A DNA stretch of 64,000 bases, from the NCBI RefSeq assembly GCF_026914265.1, contig NC_069123.1, positions 32,100,678-32,164,677 of the forward strand. The letters are read 5' to 3'. Each line of letters opens with the position of its first letter. The first letter of the stretch is position 1. Source of the stretch: Mya arenaria. Taxonomy: Eukaryota; Mollusca; Bivalvia; Myida; Myidae. The notes under the pieces were generated by a model, which was not told where the DNA came from, ran no database searches, and saw only the letters and a list, made by a program, of their open reading frames with translations. The position numbers and the translations under genes were made by a program. This document shows, piece by piece, positions 34,764 through 47,100 of the stretch.

Positions 34764-36905
34764 AAACAAGAGGCCTATGATCTACTAGCATGACATTTTT
34801 GGTAATTTATCATGTACAGTTACAATTAGATATTAAGCATGCTCAAAATATTTGCTGTTAAAACCTTTAAACAAGAGGCCCATGAGGGCTTAGCTCTACA
34901 TGCATGACTTCTTTGATATTTGTTTTATTCAAAGCATGCACATAATAGTAATAGGCAATGATCAATACTGAAACCCACGTTCAAGGGAAGCAATCACTGA
35001 ACCATATTTGTAACAAAGATCAAAGGTAGAGTAACACTGCAATAATACAAAAGGCTGTAGTATTTCAAGGGCCATTATCCAGTTATGCATGGGAGGATCT
35101 GGTTGATTTAAATGAAAGGAACCCAGCTCTTATGGATATCTAATTAAGATACAATCAAAACTGAAGACTGTATCGCTTTCAAAAGCAATTCTATACAGAC
35201 GCAGCACAGCGTCATCCCATTAGCTCTTTGGCCAATAGAGCTTAATACTTTATCAAAAAATATCTCAAGGGTTTCTCACAATGAAAAATAAGAAAATAGG
35301 TTATTTCTAATTCCATTTCAGTTTAATAAAGAATGAAAACACAATCTGAACTAACTTTATCTATAACATTTTATTTGTTCATTTATCATAAACATTAATT
35401 ATCAGTAAAAATAAACCTTTCAAATGATACCAAATCACAAAGCCCTAATATAACAAAAATACTTAAGTCAAATCTCAATCTCAGACTCAACTCATTTTAC
35501 CACCTAAAAGCTTAGTATTTTTCAATACTTTGCGTGTTTTTTTTATATTTCTTGAAAACATATTTTTGTAATGGAATGTGTTGTTAAAATTATTGTCAAT
35601 ATTTCAAAGAAAAAATAATTCTAGTGGAAAATATATGCTTGAGTAATTGTTAAAGGTAATGGATTGAACTCAAACACTATTTTGTCTGTAGACTTTTTTT
35701 CCAATATAATCTTGACCAAAGGTTTTAATCAAGATAGTCTATGATAGAATGTGCTTTAAAAAAGTGTAAAAACCTATCTGATATTCATTAACTTTTGATG
35801 TTATATGGTAAAATGAGTTGAGATTGAGATTAGCCTTAAGTATTTTCATGATATTGGGGCCTGGCATCAAAATTTATCATTGCAGCCAATGGCACAATAA
35901 CATGAAGAAAATATTTGTACATTTAATACCTTACACAGTCATAAATTATAGTAAAGCTAAATGTATTAACATGCTACAAAAAGACTTTTTTTACAACAGA
36001 CTTTAAACAAAAACCGGACGCATCAAACAACTTTAACATTACTTATCATGATGTTTTGAAAAACAATCATGATTTTCTCTTTTCTCATTATAACATGAAA
36101 TACAAATGAGAAATGATACAAATTTGAAATGATATGGTTCATAATCTACATAAACTTGAGTTAACACAGACTGTAAAAATTGCACACAATTTGTACAACA
36201 AAAGTAAGGTTGCACGGACCCCAAAGCTCATCTGTTTTTGTTGTTTTATTTTAGTCTTACAAGGGGCATAACTGGACAATAACTGAAGCAAAAGTAGTGG
36301 GCCTTGATATGCATGTGCAAATTAATTGTCCCTTGCAAGATCAGGGATGTGACTGAGCTGGCAGCTAAAGGGCTAAAATGATTTCGGCAATGGTGTTTGA
36401 GGGCGCTTAAGGCCTCAAATGGAAACAAAGGAGGGTGAAGCACCCTGCTTATGAATAAAAACTCGCTTTTTAGAAGTCCTTTAGAGGGCTCTCCTGACTT
36501 GAGGCAAACCGGAGTGTAAATACTAACAACAAATAAAGTAATAACCAGTTAACTTTTCACAATAAGTTTTAAAAAAAAGAAGAAAAAAAAAAAGGTTTCC
36601 TCTGGCCCTTAGTAGATTCCCAGAAAAATCACATCCCTGAGGATGTGGACCAAATTTCATAAAAAACCCATGAAAGGTTTTAGAGTTATGGTAAATAATT
36701 CAATTTTGTAAATACAGGGACAAGCCCAGTTCTGAAAAAAAAAACATATTAAGAGGCACAAGGCAAGGGCCTTTAAACAACCATTACCCAGAGACACCAA
36801 TGTACAGACAACCTACAAACCGAAATACAGACACCAAACTTTTTTAATGCCGACACCAAGGCTGGGACAATACCTCAAGAAAAAAAGATGAGCTAAAAAT
36901 GGTCA
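34764..36905. repeat. Dispersed 'AAACAAGAGGCC' element, interrupted by a MITE
   Basis: Two start-like sequences, ACAAGAGGCCTATGATC at 34770 and ACAAGAGGCCCATGAGGGCT at 34871, and an end-like region with AGACACCAATGTACAGACA and AAAAAAGATGAGCTAAAAAT near 36780-36900. Resembles a common bivalve repeat. The MITE at 35440-35862 lies inside. Boundaries approximate. Confidence 0.4.
35440..35862. mobile_element. Long-TIR MITE, copy 2
   Basis: AGCCCTAATATAACAAAAAT ... AACTCATTTTACCAC inverted as GGTAAAATGAGTTGAGATTG ... CATGATATTGGGGCCTGG. The same inverted ends as 8790-9197. Confidence 0.65.
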
Positions 36906-38484
36906 TCCATCTTTCAATAGAACGACAAAAATTGAATCAAAACAACGAAATTCCCGTTCAATAATAGCCCAAATGACACATTAACTGTTGTGTAAAGAGG
37001 CCATTTAAGACCGAAGACCTTAAAAAAGCCAATTAAAAATCATTGATTACACAACAACATGATGATAGATGTCAACTTCTTTATGAATTCAAAGATAGGA
37101 CATCAGGCCAAAATTAATAACTAATGTCTTACTCACTAACCCTTCAATATCAAAAAAAAAGAAAGAAAAAAATGACCACAAGGGGTTTTTAGAATTTGGA
37201 TTGTGGGTATTTGTGTGAGTTGGTTGGAAAAAATCCCAACTATTTGTTAATCCTTGTCTAAAATTGCAATTATATTTAAAATATTAATTTCACCAAATAA
37301 CACTATTTTTGTTAAGATGACTAATATAAGTTCATGAAACAACAAACCATACAGTCTGACACAGACAAAATATATGCTAGTTTGTGAAATCACATCCATT
37401 CTTCTCAATGGAATAAAAACAAATACATTATTTTCCTCAATTTGAAATTTAGGTGAAATTTTCTTCCACATACAATTTCATCATCATAGTAATGGAGTTG
37501 GTTTGATTACCCGGAATAATTGTAAACCCCTGCCCCATCTCCCCAAAAGAGCACTCTTCTACTTATATTAACAAAAACTTAGTATATATTATTACTTTGG
37601 TTGCTTGTCCATTGTTCAAAAAACATGCTAATCTGTTTGTTACAAAAATTACTGGTCCATGAACAATCACATCCTATATATACGCTCTGCATTAGGATCT
37701 GAGGTCGGTATATAGAAGGTCACTTTTTGATGACCTTTTCATCAGCCAATCAAAGGCTGCCAATGTTACATTTGAAAAGGGGAATTAACTTCAAATGGAC
37801 GGGATCAATATGACATAACCTCGGAACATGTATTTTTTTTGGAAGAGATATAAATAGCAATTTGAGAAATGCACATCACAATATAGATTTGAATGGGTCG
37901 GTGTCAGTTCTTCCCAGAAGCAAGGAAGATTGTGCACTTAAGTCAGATTGGATCCAAGAAATAATCTACATTATGTTGTTCCTGTTGTTGATTACTACCC
38001 TTAAGACATTGAGAGCTCTAGTTTGTGAACACTTTAGTCCATGTATCTCAAATAAAACCGGTCTATTCCAAGAGAGCGAAAGCGAGCGTAGGAATAATCA
38101 AGTTAAATTTGTAATACCAGGGCTGTTCGCAAAAATTGGAAAAATACTCATTCAGGCTTTCAAGTGGCCAACATTAAAAAAGTAGGGATAAAGTAAATTA
38201 TTATTTTTAAAGTAGGGATTTTAATGACAAAACAGATGGATCGTAGGGCTCTTTACTTAATCTTTTCAAGCTAATAAAAACCTACTGAACCTTTCGCAAA
38301 TTTCTATGTACAGGATGCTTTATTATTTTTTTGTTGAACTTCAGTAATGAGGGCTACATTTCCTACATTCTCAAGGGTAGATCCAGGATTCAACGTAATC
38401 CCCCATGAAAATTTTCATAATTTCTAGTCCAAAATGGTGCATTTTGGGCTTTTTTTATTTCTTTATTTTCTTCAATATTGAAAC
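36906..38484. other. Intergenic stretch with an orphan CCAAT/TATA pair
   Basis: AGCCAATCAAAGG at about 37743 and GATATAAATAGC at about 37848 are spaced like promoter elements. The following open frame (37862-38185) begins too close to the TATA box and has no recognisable homology. Confidence 0.3.
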
Positions 38485-39775
38485 AACAAGAGCTGTCACA
38501 GTATGTGACGAATGCCCCCGAATGTGACATTGACCTACGAACAAGGTCAGTACATGAAAAGTTGATCTTGCCTTTACATGTCAAATACATACGGCAAGTT
38601 ATTTTAAATTGCCTCTGAACATAAAAAAATACCACCCATACTTGACAACCTACACTGTTATGTCCTTATATTCAGAATTCCCTTGTGAATAAACACTTTC
38701 ACCTTAGAGGTAGGGACATGGGTCTTGCACACGACACGTCGTCTTCGTATGTGGAACACATGTAGCAAGTTATTTTAAAATCTGTCCATACAAGAGAAAG
38801 TTACAGCCCGGACACGACAACCTATACTCTATGTCCTTGTATGCAGCACTCCATTGTGAATAAACACTAAGTGTGACCTTGACCTTTGAGGTAGGGACAT
38901 GGGTCTTGCACGCGACACGTCGTCTTGGTATGTGGAACACATTTGGCTGTTTTTTTAAAATCTGTCCATACAAGGGAAAGTTACAGCCCGGACACGACAA
39001 CCTATACTCTATGTCCTTATATGCAGCACTCCATTGTGAATAAACACTAAGTGTGACCTTGACCTTTGAGGCAGGGACACAGGTCTTGCACGCGACACGT
39101 CGTCTTGGTATGTGGAACACATGTGGCAAGTTATTTTAAAATCTGTCCATACAAGAGAAAGTTACAGCCCGGACACGACAACCTATACTCTATGTCCTTA
39201 TATGCACTACTCCATTGTGAATAAACACTAAGTGTGACCTTGACCTTTGAGGTAGGGACACGGGTCTTGCACGCGACACTTCGTCTTGGTATGTGGAACA
39301 CATGTGGCAAGTTATTTTAAAATCTGTCCATACAAGGGAAAGTTACAGCTCGGACACGACAACCTATACTCTATGTCCTTATATGCAGCACTCCATTGTA
39401 AATAAACACTAAGTGTGACCTTGACCTTTGAGGAAGGGACACGGGTCTTGCACGCGACACGATGTCTTGGTATGTGGAACACATGTGGCAAGTTATTTTA
39501 AAATCTGTCCATACAAGAGAAAGTTACAGCCCGGACACGACAACCTATACTCTATGTCCTTATATGCAGCACTCCATTGTGAATAAACACTAAGTGTGAC
39601 CTTGACCTTTGAGGTAGGGACACGAGTCTTGCACGCCACACGTCGTCTTGGTAAGTGGAACACATGTGGCAAGTTATTTTAAAATCTGTCCATACAAGGG
39701 AAAGTTACAGAGCCGGCCGGCCGGACAGACGGACGGACGGTGCGATTTTAATATGCCCACCTTTGGGGGCATAAA
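38485..39775. mobile_element. Satellite-cored non-autonomous element, copy 1 (pearl/HINE-like)
   Basis: Begins ACAAGAGCTGTCACAGTATG followed by GAATGCCCCCGAATG, then about six 181-bp units carrying GTGTGACCTTGACCTTTGAG and TTGCACGCGACACGTCGTCT. It ends with a GGACGGACGG tract, GTGCGATTTTAATATGCCCA and GGGGGCATAAAAA. A conserved left end, a variable tandem core and a conserved right end recall bivalve pearl/CvA elements, placed by others among non-autonomous Helentrons. Family placement is by analogy. Confidence 0.72.
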
Positions 39776-40084
39776 AAAGTAAACTTTTTTCACAAAAAAG
39801 GAGGGATAGTACTTAGACAGGCATTTCAAAGAAAAAGTAGGGAAAGGTTTAAAAACGCAAACTTCCTGATCACCTTCATTCAAATGCTAGCGAAATGCTA
39901 AATGATAGTACACTGTTCCAGCTGTGATGATGACGTCTTTCTTTTTATTGTCATTTTAAAAGCACAAAAAGTTGTTAACCATTAGAAGAAGTCAAAACTT
40001 TTCACAAAGTAACAGCAGACAAGAATTAAACTTAAGGCTTGTTAATGCAATGATTTGAGAATTAATATTCAACCACACTTATAT

Positions 40085-40985
40085 TGTACATATATACAAT
40101 TATATATAACTTGAATCATGTTGCAGATTTCATTATTTTCACCATGATCCGTTAATCTTTAATCATGTTGCAGATTTAATTATTTTCACCATGCTCCGTT
40201 AACCTTAATCATGTTACAGATTTCATTATTTTCACCATACTCCGTTAATCTTTAATCATGTTGCAGATTTCATTATTTTCACCATCCTCCGTTAACCGTA
40301 ATCATGTTGCAGATTTCATTATTTTCACCAAGATCCGTTAAACTTAATCTTGTTGCAGATTTCATTAGTTTAACCAAGCCCCATTAACCTTAATCATGTT
40401 GCAGATTTCATTATTTTCACCATGATCCGTTAACCTTAATCATGTTGCAGATTTCATTATTTTCACAATGATCCAATAACCTTAATCGTGTTGCAGATTT
40501 CATTATTTTCACCATGATCCGTTAACCTTAATCATGTTGCAGATTTCATTATTTTCACCATTATCCGTTAACCTTAATCATGTTGCAGATTTCATTATTT
40601 TCACCATGATCAGTTAACTTAATCATGTTGCAGATTTCATTATTTTCACCATGATCCGTTAACCTTAATCATGTTGCAGATTTCATTAATTTCACCATGA
40701 ACCGTTAACCTTAATCATGTTGCAGATTTCATTATTTTCACCATGATCCGTTAACTTAATCATGTTGCAGATTTCATTATTTTCACCATGATCAGTTAAC
40801 CTTAATCATGTTGCAGATTTCATTATTTTCACCATGATCCAATAACCTTAATCATGTTGCAGATTTCATTATTTTCACCATGATCCGTTAACCTTAATCA
40901 TGTTACAGATTTCATTATTTTCACCATGCTCAGTAAACCTTAATCATGTTGCAGATTTCATTATTTTTACCATGCTCAGTGAAAT
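40085..40985. repeat. 46-bp minisatellite
   Basis: About nineteen copies of a unit with CTTAATCATGTTGCAGATTT and CATTATTTTCACCATGATCC. Well conserved, no coding potential. Confidence 0.92.
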
Positions 40986-41360
40986 GCTACATAGGACACT
41001 TCTTTTCCCATTAGTACACAGGTATTTTATTACCAGTATTAGTTTGCACAACGATACAGTTTTAGTCTCAAAACTTTGCAAACCACCTTTGTACATGAAG
41101 TCCCTTTCATCTTTATTCTAACAAGCCATGTTTTCTTTCTGTTGGGATCAGTTGGAATGCTATTGAACGACAAAGTCTTGTTATAATGTGAATCATTAGC
41201 ACATGGTAGGCAGAAGTGATATGAAGCCAATTTTTGTTTGGGTTTCCGGTTAAAGATGGCCAACGCATGACATTGGCGTATTACAAGATCCTGCTTGTAA
41301 ATTATCAATAGATAAATGATATGAGAGATTCATGTCCAAAGCAGGGTTAAGGAGCTTTAA

Positions 41361-41680
41361 AGCTGCACTCTCACAGATTGAACGATTTGACAACTTTTTT
41401 GCGAAAATCCATAGAAACCAGTTATATCAGACTGCTGACAAAAAATCAGATCGCAGAGTTTAATATTTAAGAACAAAAAATGATGTTTTATGCTTTTTTC
41501 TTAAAGCGTTAGTAACGGTTTAAGCCATAAAACAATAACTTTTCGAACGGAAATATGAAAATCTATAATCTGATTTTTTGTCAGCAGTCTTATATCATTG
41601 GTTTGCGGATACCTACGCAAAAAATTGCCCTTTCTAAGACAAAAAAGTTGTAATAATGGTAAATCTGTGAGAGTGCAGCT
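41361..41680. mobile_element. TTAA-type palindromic MITE, full length
   Basis: AGCTGCACTCTCACAGATTG ... TAAATCTGTGAGAGTGCAGCT core ends with perfect TTAA on both sides (41357-41360, 41681-41684). Same family as 32200-32556. Confidence 0.8.
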
Positions 41681-42252
41681 TTAATAGACACTTTTTGAAA
41701 TTGTTTCCAAAGTCATTTATATTCATTTCAAGGTATTTCCTTCTGTTTTGATGCAAATGTCCAAACAATAGTCTGAGGTTAAAAGCTCACAAATCGGATT
41801 TTAGGACTTTTCCTGAACTTAAGAGCCCCTTGATATATTATGCCTCACTGTAAATAAATAAAATGACTTCTTTATGAAGACTAATAAATGAAATAGAAGG
41901 CATGTTACTCCTGGCCTTGAATGACCTCTTTAAACTTGCAAAAAACGAAAAATGGTCTGATTGTTCAAATCTTTGTAACAGTGTTATTTGCGAAATCCTT
42001 GTTAACTTTTAAACATGAAATATTTCATGATGTGCTTATATATTTAAAAAAAATCAGCTGAAAGAGTTGTCTCAAAACTTGTCAGGAACACTGCAGATCA
42101 CAAGTGTGTTCATTAAACTTTCAAAGCAGTGAAGATGTTAAAGAAGTTAATGATGATTAAATTTAACAAAGTTCTGAACAATCACCCCAATGTGATAAAG
42201 AATACTTTTAAGGGATTGCTTTCTTTTAATAGCCAGGTCAACTGCTCACAAG

Positions 42253-42353
42253 CACAGGGGGCAGAAACAAATTATTTTAATTATTCCTAGCCTCCATATA
42301 TATATAATGTATAGGCAAAAAATAATAAAAAATATTTGTTTCTCCCTCCTGTG
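42253..42353. mobile_element. 101-bp hAT-like MITE with perfect 8-bp target duplication
   Basis: Ends CACAGGGGGCAGAAACAAAT ... ATTTGTTTCTCCCTCCTGTG, flanked by CTCACAAG at 42245-42252 and 42354-42361. Intact ends and perfect flanks suggest a fairly recent insertion. Confidence 0.8.
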
Positions 42354-42764
42354 CTCACAAGCAGCGTCGCAAACAAAGCTGAAAGTTTTGTCTGAATGAG
42401 ATCTACTTTTGATCATGTCAATTGTAATTTTTTCAATGTCTTGAATAATCTACTATGTAGAATGATATAAAAATTCCAACTGTTCATTTTAACTGATAGG
42501 TTATAATTGACAACCAATATGGTTTTCTGTCACATGATTAAAATCAAAACCCAGTAATATATGAAGTTGATCAACCATTATTTTTTGTCCATGTTAACGA
42601 CAGAGTGATAGTGATCCACCCCTTAAATAAAACTAGAAAATGGCCTATAAACCATTGTTATGTGATAGTCAAGTAACATCAAATGTGTACAGAGTATGCT
42701 TTCTGCTCATGTTATAAATGCTTGTTTTTTTAAGAACATTTTTAAGACTATTATTATCCCAACA

Positions 42765-43790
42765 CATGGTCCATATAGCCATGAATACATGTTTTTGACA
42801 ATAACTATTGCCGATTCATATTTGTCTGAAATTATAACCCCAAACACATGGTCAATGAAGCCATGAATACATGTTTTTGTGAATAACTATTGCCCATTCA
42901 TTTATGTCTGCCCATTAATATCTCAAATGCATGGGCTATATAGCCATGAATACATGATTTTGTGAATAACTATTGCCCATTCATATATGTCTGCCCATTA
43001 TTATCCCAAATGCATGGACCATTTTGCCATGAATACATGTTTTGTGAATAACTATTGCCCATTCATTTATGTCTGCCCATTATTATCTCAAATGCATGGG
43101 CTATATAGCCATGAATACATGATTTTGTGAATAACTATTGCCCATTCATATATGTCTGCCCATTATTATCCCAAATGCATGGACCATTTTGCCATGAATA
43201 CATGTTTTGTGAATAACTATTGCCCATTCATATTTTTATGCCCATTATTTTCCCAAGGGCATTGGCCATTTAGCCATGAATACATGTTTTTTTGTGGAAA
43301 AACGATTGCCCATTCATATTTGGCTGAAACAATAATTCAAAGCCTATATAGCCATGAATACATGTTTTGTGAATAACTATTGCCCTTCATATTTTTCTGC
43401 GCATAATCATCCCAAATGCATTGGTCATTTAGCAATGAATTCATGTTTTTGTGAAAAACTGGTGCCCATTAACACTTGTCTGCCAATTATTATCTAAAAC
43501 ACATGGGCTATTTAGCCATGAATACATTATCATCCCAAGCGAATGGTCCATATAGCCATGAATACATGTTTTTGTGAATAGCTATTGCCCATTCATTTAT
43601 AATATGTCTGCCAATTATCATCCTAAGCGAATGGTCCATATAGTCATGAATACACTATAACTATTGCCCATTCATATTTGTCTGGAATTATTTTCCCAAG
43701 GGCATGGTCCATATAGCCATTAATACATGTTTTTGTGAATATCTATTGCCGATTCATATTTGTCTGCCAGTTATTATAACCAGCACATGC
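42765..43790. repeat. Diverged tandem array of roughly 85-100-bp units
   Basis: About a dozen units with GCCATGAATACATGTTTTTG, GAATAACTATTGCCCATTCA and TATTATCCCAAATGCATGG. It lies just past the 3' end of the KLHL gene (stop at 43951), so it could fall in its 3' UTR or flank. Confidence 0.88.
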
Positions 43791-43950
43791 GGCAGTAACT
43801 AATTTGTATATGTGAGTGTTGAGGCTTGAATCAACAATTGAAAGAAGAAGAATATTCCTCCTCCCTTATTATCTTTGTCTCAATCAATCATTTAAATGTT
43901 TGAGAGGATTAATATTGGAGAAATATGATTTCTCTCTCTTGTTATTATTG

Positions 43951-44126
43951 CTAGAATGTTGGCCGGTCTATAACAGTGACCCCCGCATAACTCCGCCCCG
44001 TCATCATGCTGGAAGGCAGAAGCGTCCAGATGTTAGCTTTCGGGTCGTAACACTCTACGGACCCAAGATTTGAAGAACCATCATCGCCTCCAACAACATA
44101 GATAAAGCCTCCATTTGCCAACACAC
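43951..44126 (-). CDS. KLHL exon 12: last kelch blade and stop
   Basis: Acceptor TATTTTGCAG; encodes [18 protein letters not shown] through [14 protein letters not shown], then TAG. This closes the propeller with the standard KLHL2/3 ending. Confidence 0.95.
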
Positions 44127-47100
44127 CTGCAAAATAGATCAAATAAAATGCCATTGAACCTTTTAAGGGTTTAAATGTAAGACTATACACATGGCATACT
44201 ACCAAGACATTATTCTTGTTTTTGTCAATGATATGGACATGATTACATGTACCGTATTATACTACATGTATAGGATGCACTTTTGGCCCCGGAATTCAAT
44301 GAAAAAATCTTAATTTGGTTAAATAGAGAAATAAATGGAAGAAAATGTTTTTTGTACACATTTTTAACTTCAAAGGGATGCAACTCCCATTCATAGAAAG
44401 ATTTAGCTATAATGGCAGGGTAAAATCAGGTACTGTTTGTTATCCACAGATAAGAGTTGGAAACAATAGGATTGTTATAACAACCCAACCAAACTTAGCA
44501 ACTTGAACCCACCCACCCATCCCCTATTTTTGTTTCTCCTACAACTGCATGTCAGTGGAAAGTGACAAGGTTGAACATTTTAATATAGTTCCTCACCAAC
44601 CAGTGTCACTTTTCCACGATTGTTTTCATTACCACACCCACCTTACAATATCCCCTCTACTCAAACTCCTACACCTCTACAACTTGTCACCATAGCGCAA
44701 TAACTAAACAACAGCTTCTATTTCTTTATGCAGTTATTGAGTTCTCACATTAAGGTGTTGATTATTTACTGTGCATGTTTGCTGAACGCATCCATATTAA
44801 TCATGTCAGGGTAGAACATTTCAACAAAGACCAAAACCAGTGGCCCAACAATTATACCAACTTCCCAAACCCTCCATAGTTCATACATAATACCATCAAA
44901 CCATCTAACAACCCTCCATGTGTTTCTCCTACAGCAGTGCATGTCAAACAGTTGTATACATGTGTTAGTGTCAGGGTTCAAATGAATTACACACCAGAGA
45001 CTCTTAAAGGGACTAGACACCAGATGATACAAATGCAAGGGAAAACAAGAGCTGTCACAGTATGTGACGAATGCCCCCGAATGTGACATTGACCTACGAA
45101 CAAGGTCAGTACATGAAAAGTTGATCTTGCCTTTACGTGTAAAATACATATGGCAAGTTATTTTAAATTGCCTCTGAACATAAAAAAATACCACCCATAC
45201 TTGAAAACCTACACTGTTATGTCCTTATATTCAGAATTCCCTTGTGAATAAACACTTAGTGTATCTTTCACCTTAGAGGTAGGGACATGGGTCTTGCACG
45301 CGACACGTCGTCTTGGTATGTGGAACACATGTGGCAAGTTATTTTAAAATCTGTCCATACAAGAGAAAGTTACAGCCCGGACACGACAACCTATACTCTA
45401 TGTCCTTATATGCAGCACTCCATTGTGAATAAACACTAAGTGTGACCTTGACCTTGGAGGTAGGGACACAGGTTTTGCACACGACACGTCGTCTTGGTAT
45501 GTGGAACACATGTGGCAAGTTATTTTAAAATCTGTCCATACAAGGGAAAGTTACAGCCCGGACACAACAATCTATACTCTATGTCCTTATATGCAGCACT
45601 CCATTGTGAATGAACACTAAGTGTGACCTTGACCTTTGAGGTAGGGACACAGGTCTTGCACGCGACACGTCGTCTTGGTATGTGGAACACATGTGGCAAG
45701 TTATTTTAAAATCTGTCCATACAAGGGAAAGTTACAGCCCGGACACGACAACCTATACTCTATGTCCTTATATGCAGCACTCCATTGTGAATAAACACTA
45801 AGTGTGACCTTGACCTTTGAGGTAGGGACACGGGTCTTGCACGCGACACGTCGTCTTGGTATGTGGTACACATGTAGCAAGTTATTTTAAAATCTGTCAA
45901 TACAAGAGAAAGTTACAGCCCGGACACGACAACCTATACTCTATGTCCTTATATGCAGCACTCCATTGTGAATAAACACTAAGTGTGACCTTGACCTTTG
46001 AGGTAGGGACACGGGTCTTGCACGCGACACGTCGTCTTGGTATGTGGAACACATGTGGCAAGTTATTTTAAAATCTGTCCATACAAGGGAAAGTTACAGC
46101 CTGGACACGATAACCTATACTCTATGTCCTTATATGCAGCACTCCATTGTGAATAAACACTAAGTGTGACCTTGACCTTTGAGGTAGGGACACGGGTCTT
46201 GCACGCGACACGTCGTCTTGGTATGTGGTACACATGTAGCAAGTTATTTTAAAATCTGTCAATACAAGAGAAAGTTACAGCCCGGACATGACAACCTATA
46301 CTCTATGTCCTTATATGCAGCACTCCATTGTGAAGAAACACTAAGTGTGACCTTGACCTTTGAGGTAGGGACATGGGTCTTGCACGCGACACGTCGTCTT
46401 GGTATGTGGAACACATGTGGCAAGTTATTTTAAAATCTGTCCATACAAGGGAAAGTTACAGCCCGGACACGACAACCTATACTCTATGTCCTTATATGCA
46501 GCACTCCATTGTGAATAAACACTAAGTGTGACCTTGACCTTTGAGGTAGGGACACGGGTCTTGCACGCGACACGTCGTCTTGGTATGTGGTACACATGTG
46601 GCAAGTTATTTTAAAATCTGTCTATACAGGAGAAAGTTACAGCCCGGACACCACAACCTATACTCTTATATTCTTATATGCAGCACTCCATTGTGAATAA
46701 ACACTAAGTGTGACCTTGACCTTTAAGGTAGGGACACAAGTCTTGCACGCGACACGTCGTCTTGGTATGTGGAACACATGTGGCAAGTTATTTTAAAATC
46801 TGTCCATACAAGGGAAAGTTACAGCCCGGACACGACAACCTATACTTTATGTCCTTATATGCAGCACTCCATTGTGAATAAACACTAAGTGTGACCTTGA
46901 CCTTTGAGGTAGGGACACGGGTCTTGCACGCGACACGTCGTCTTGGTATGTGGTACACATGTAGCAAGTTATTTTAAAATCTGTCAATACAAGAGAAAGT
47001 TACAGCCCGGACACGACAACCTATACTCTATGTCCTTATATGCAGCACCCCATTGTGAATAAACACTAAGTGTGACCTTGACCTTTGAGGTAGGGACACG

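Noticed and set aside
37862-38185. 107-codon plus-strand gene following a TATA box
   Set aside because: The start codon is too close to the TATA box to be in the transcript, and the end runs into a repeat-like AAAAAAGTAGGGAT region; no homology recognised.
40085-40985. CRISPR-like regular array
   Set aside because: Units are direct head-to-tail copies without unique spacers, in a eukaryotic genome.
44766-45194. A 142-codon minus-strand gene
   Set aside because: It is a chance fusion of decayed exon 11 copies with the left end of the satellite-cored element.
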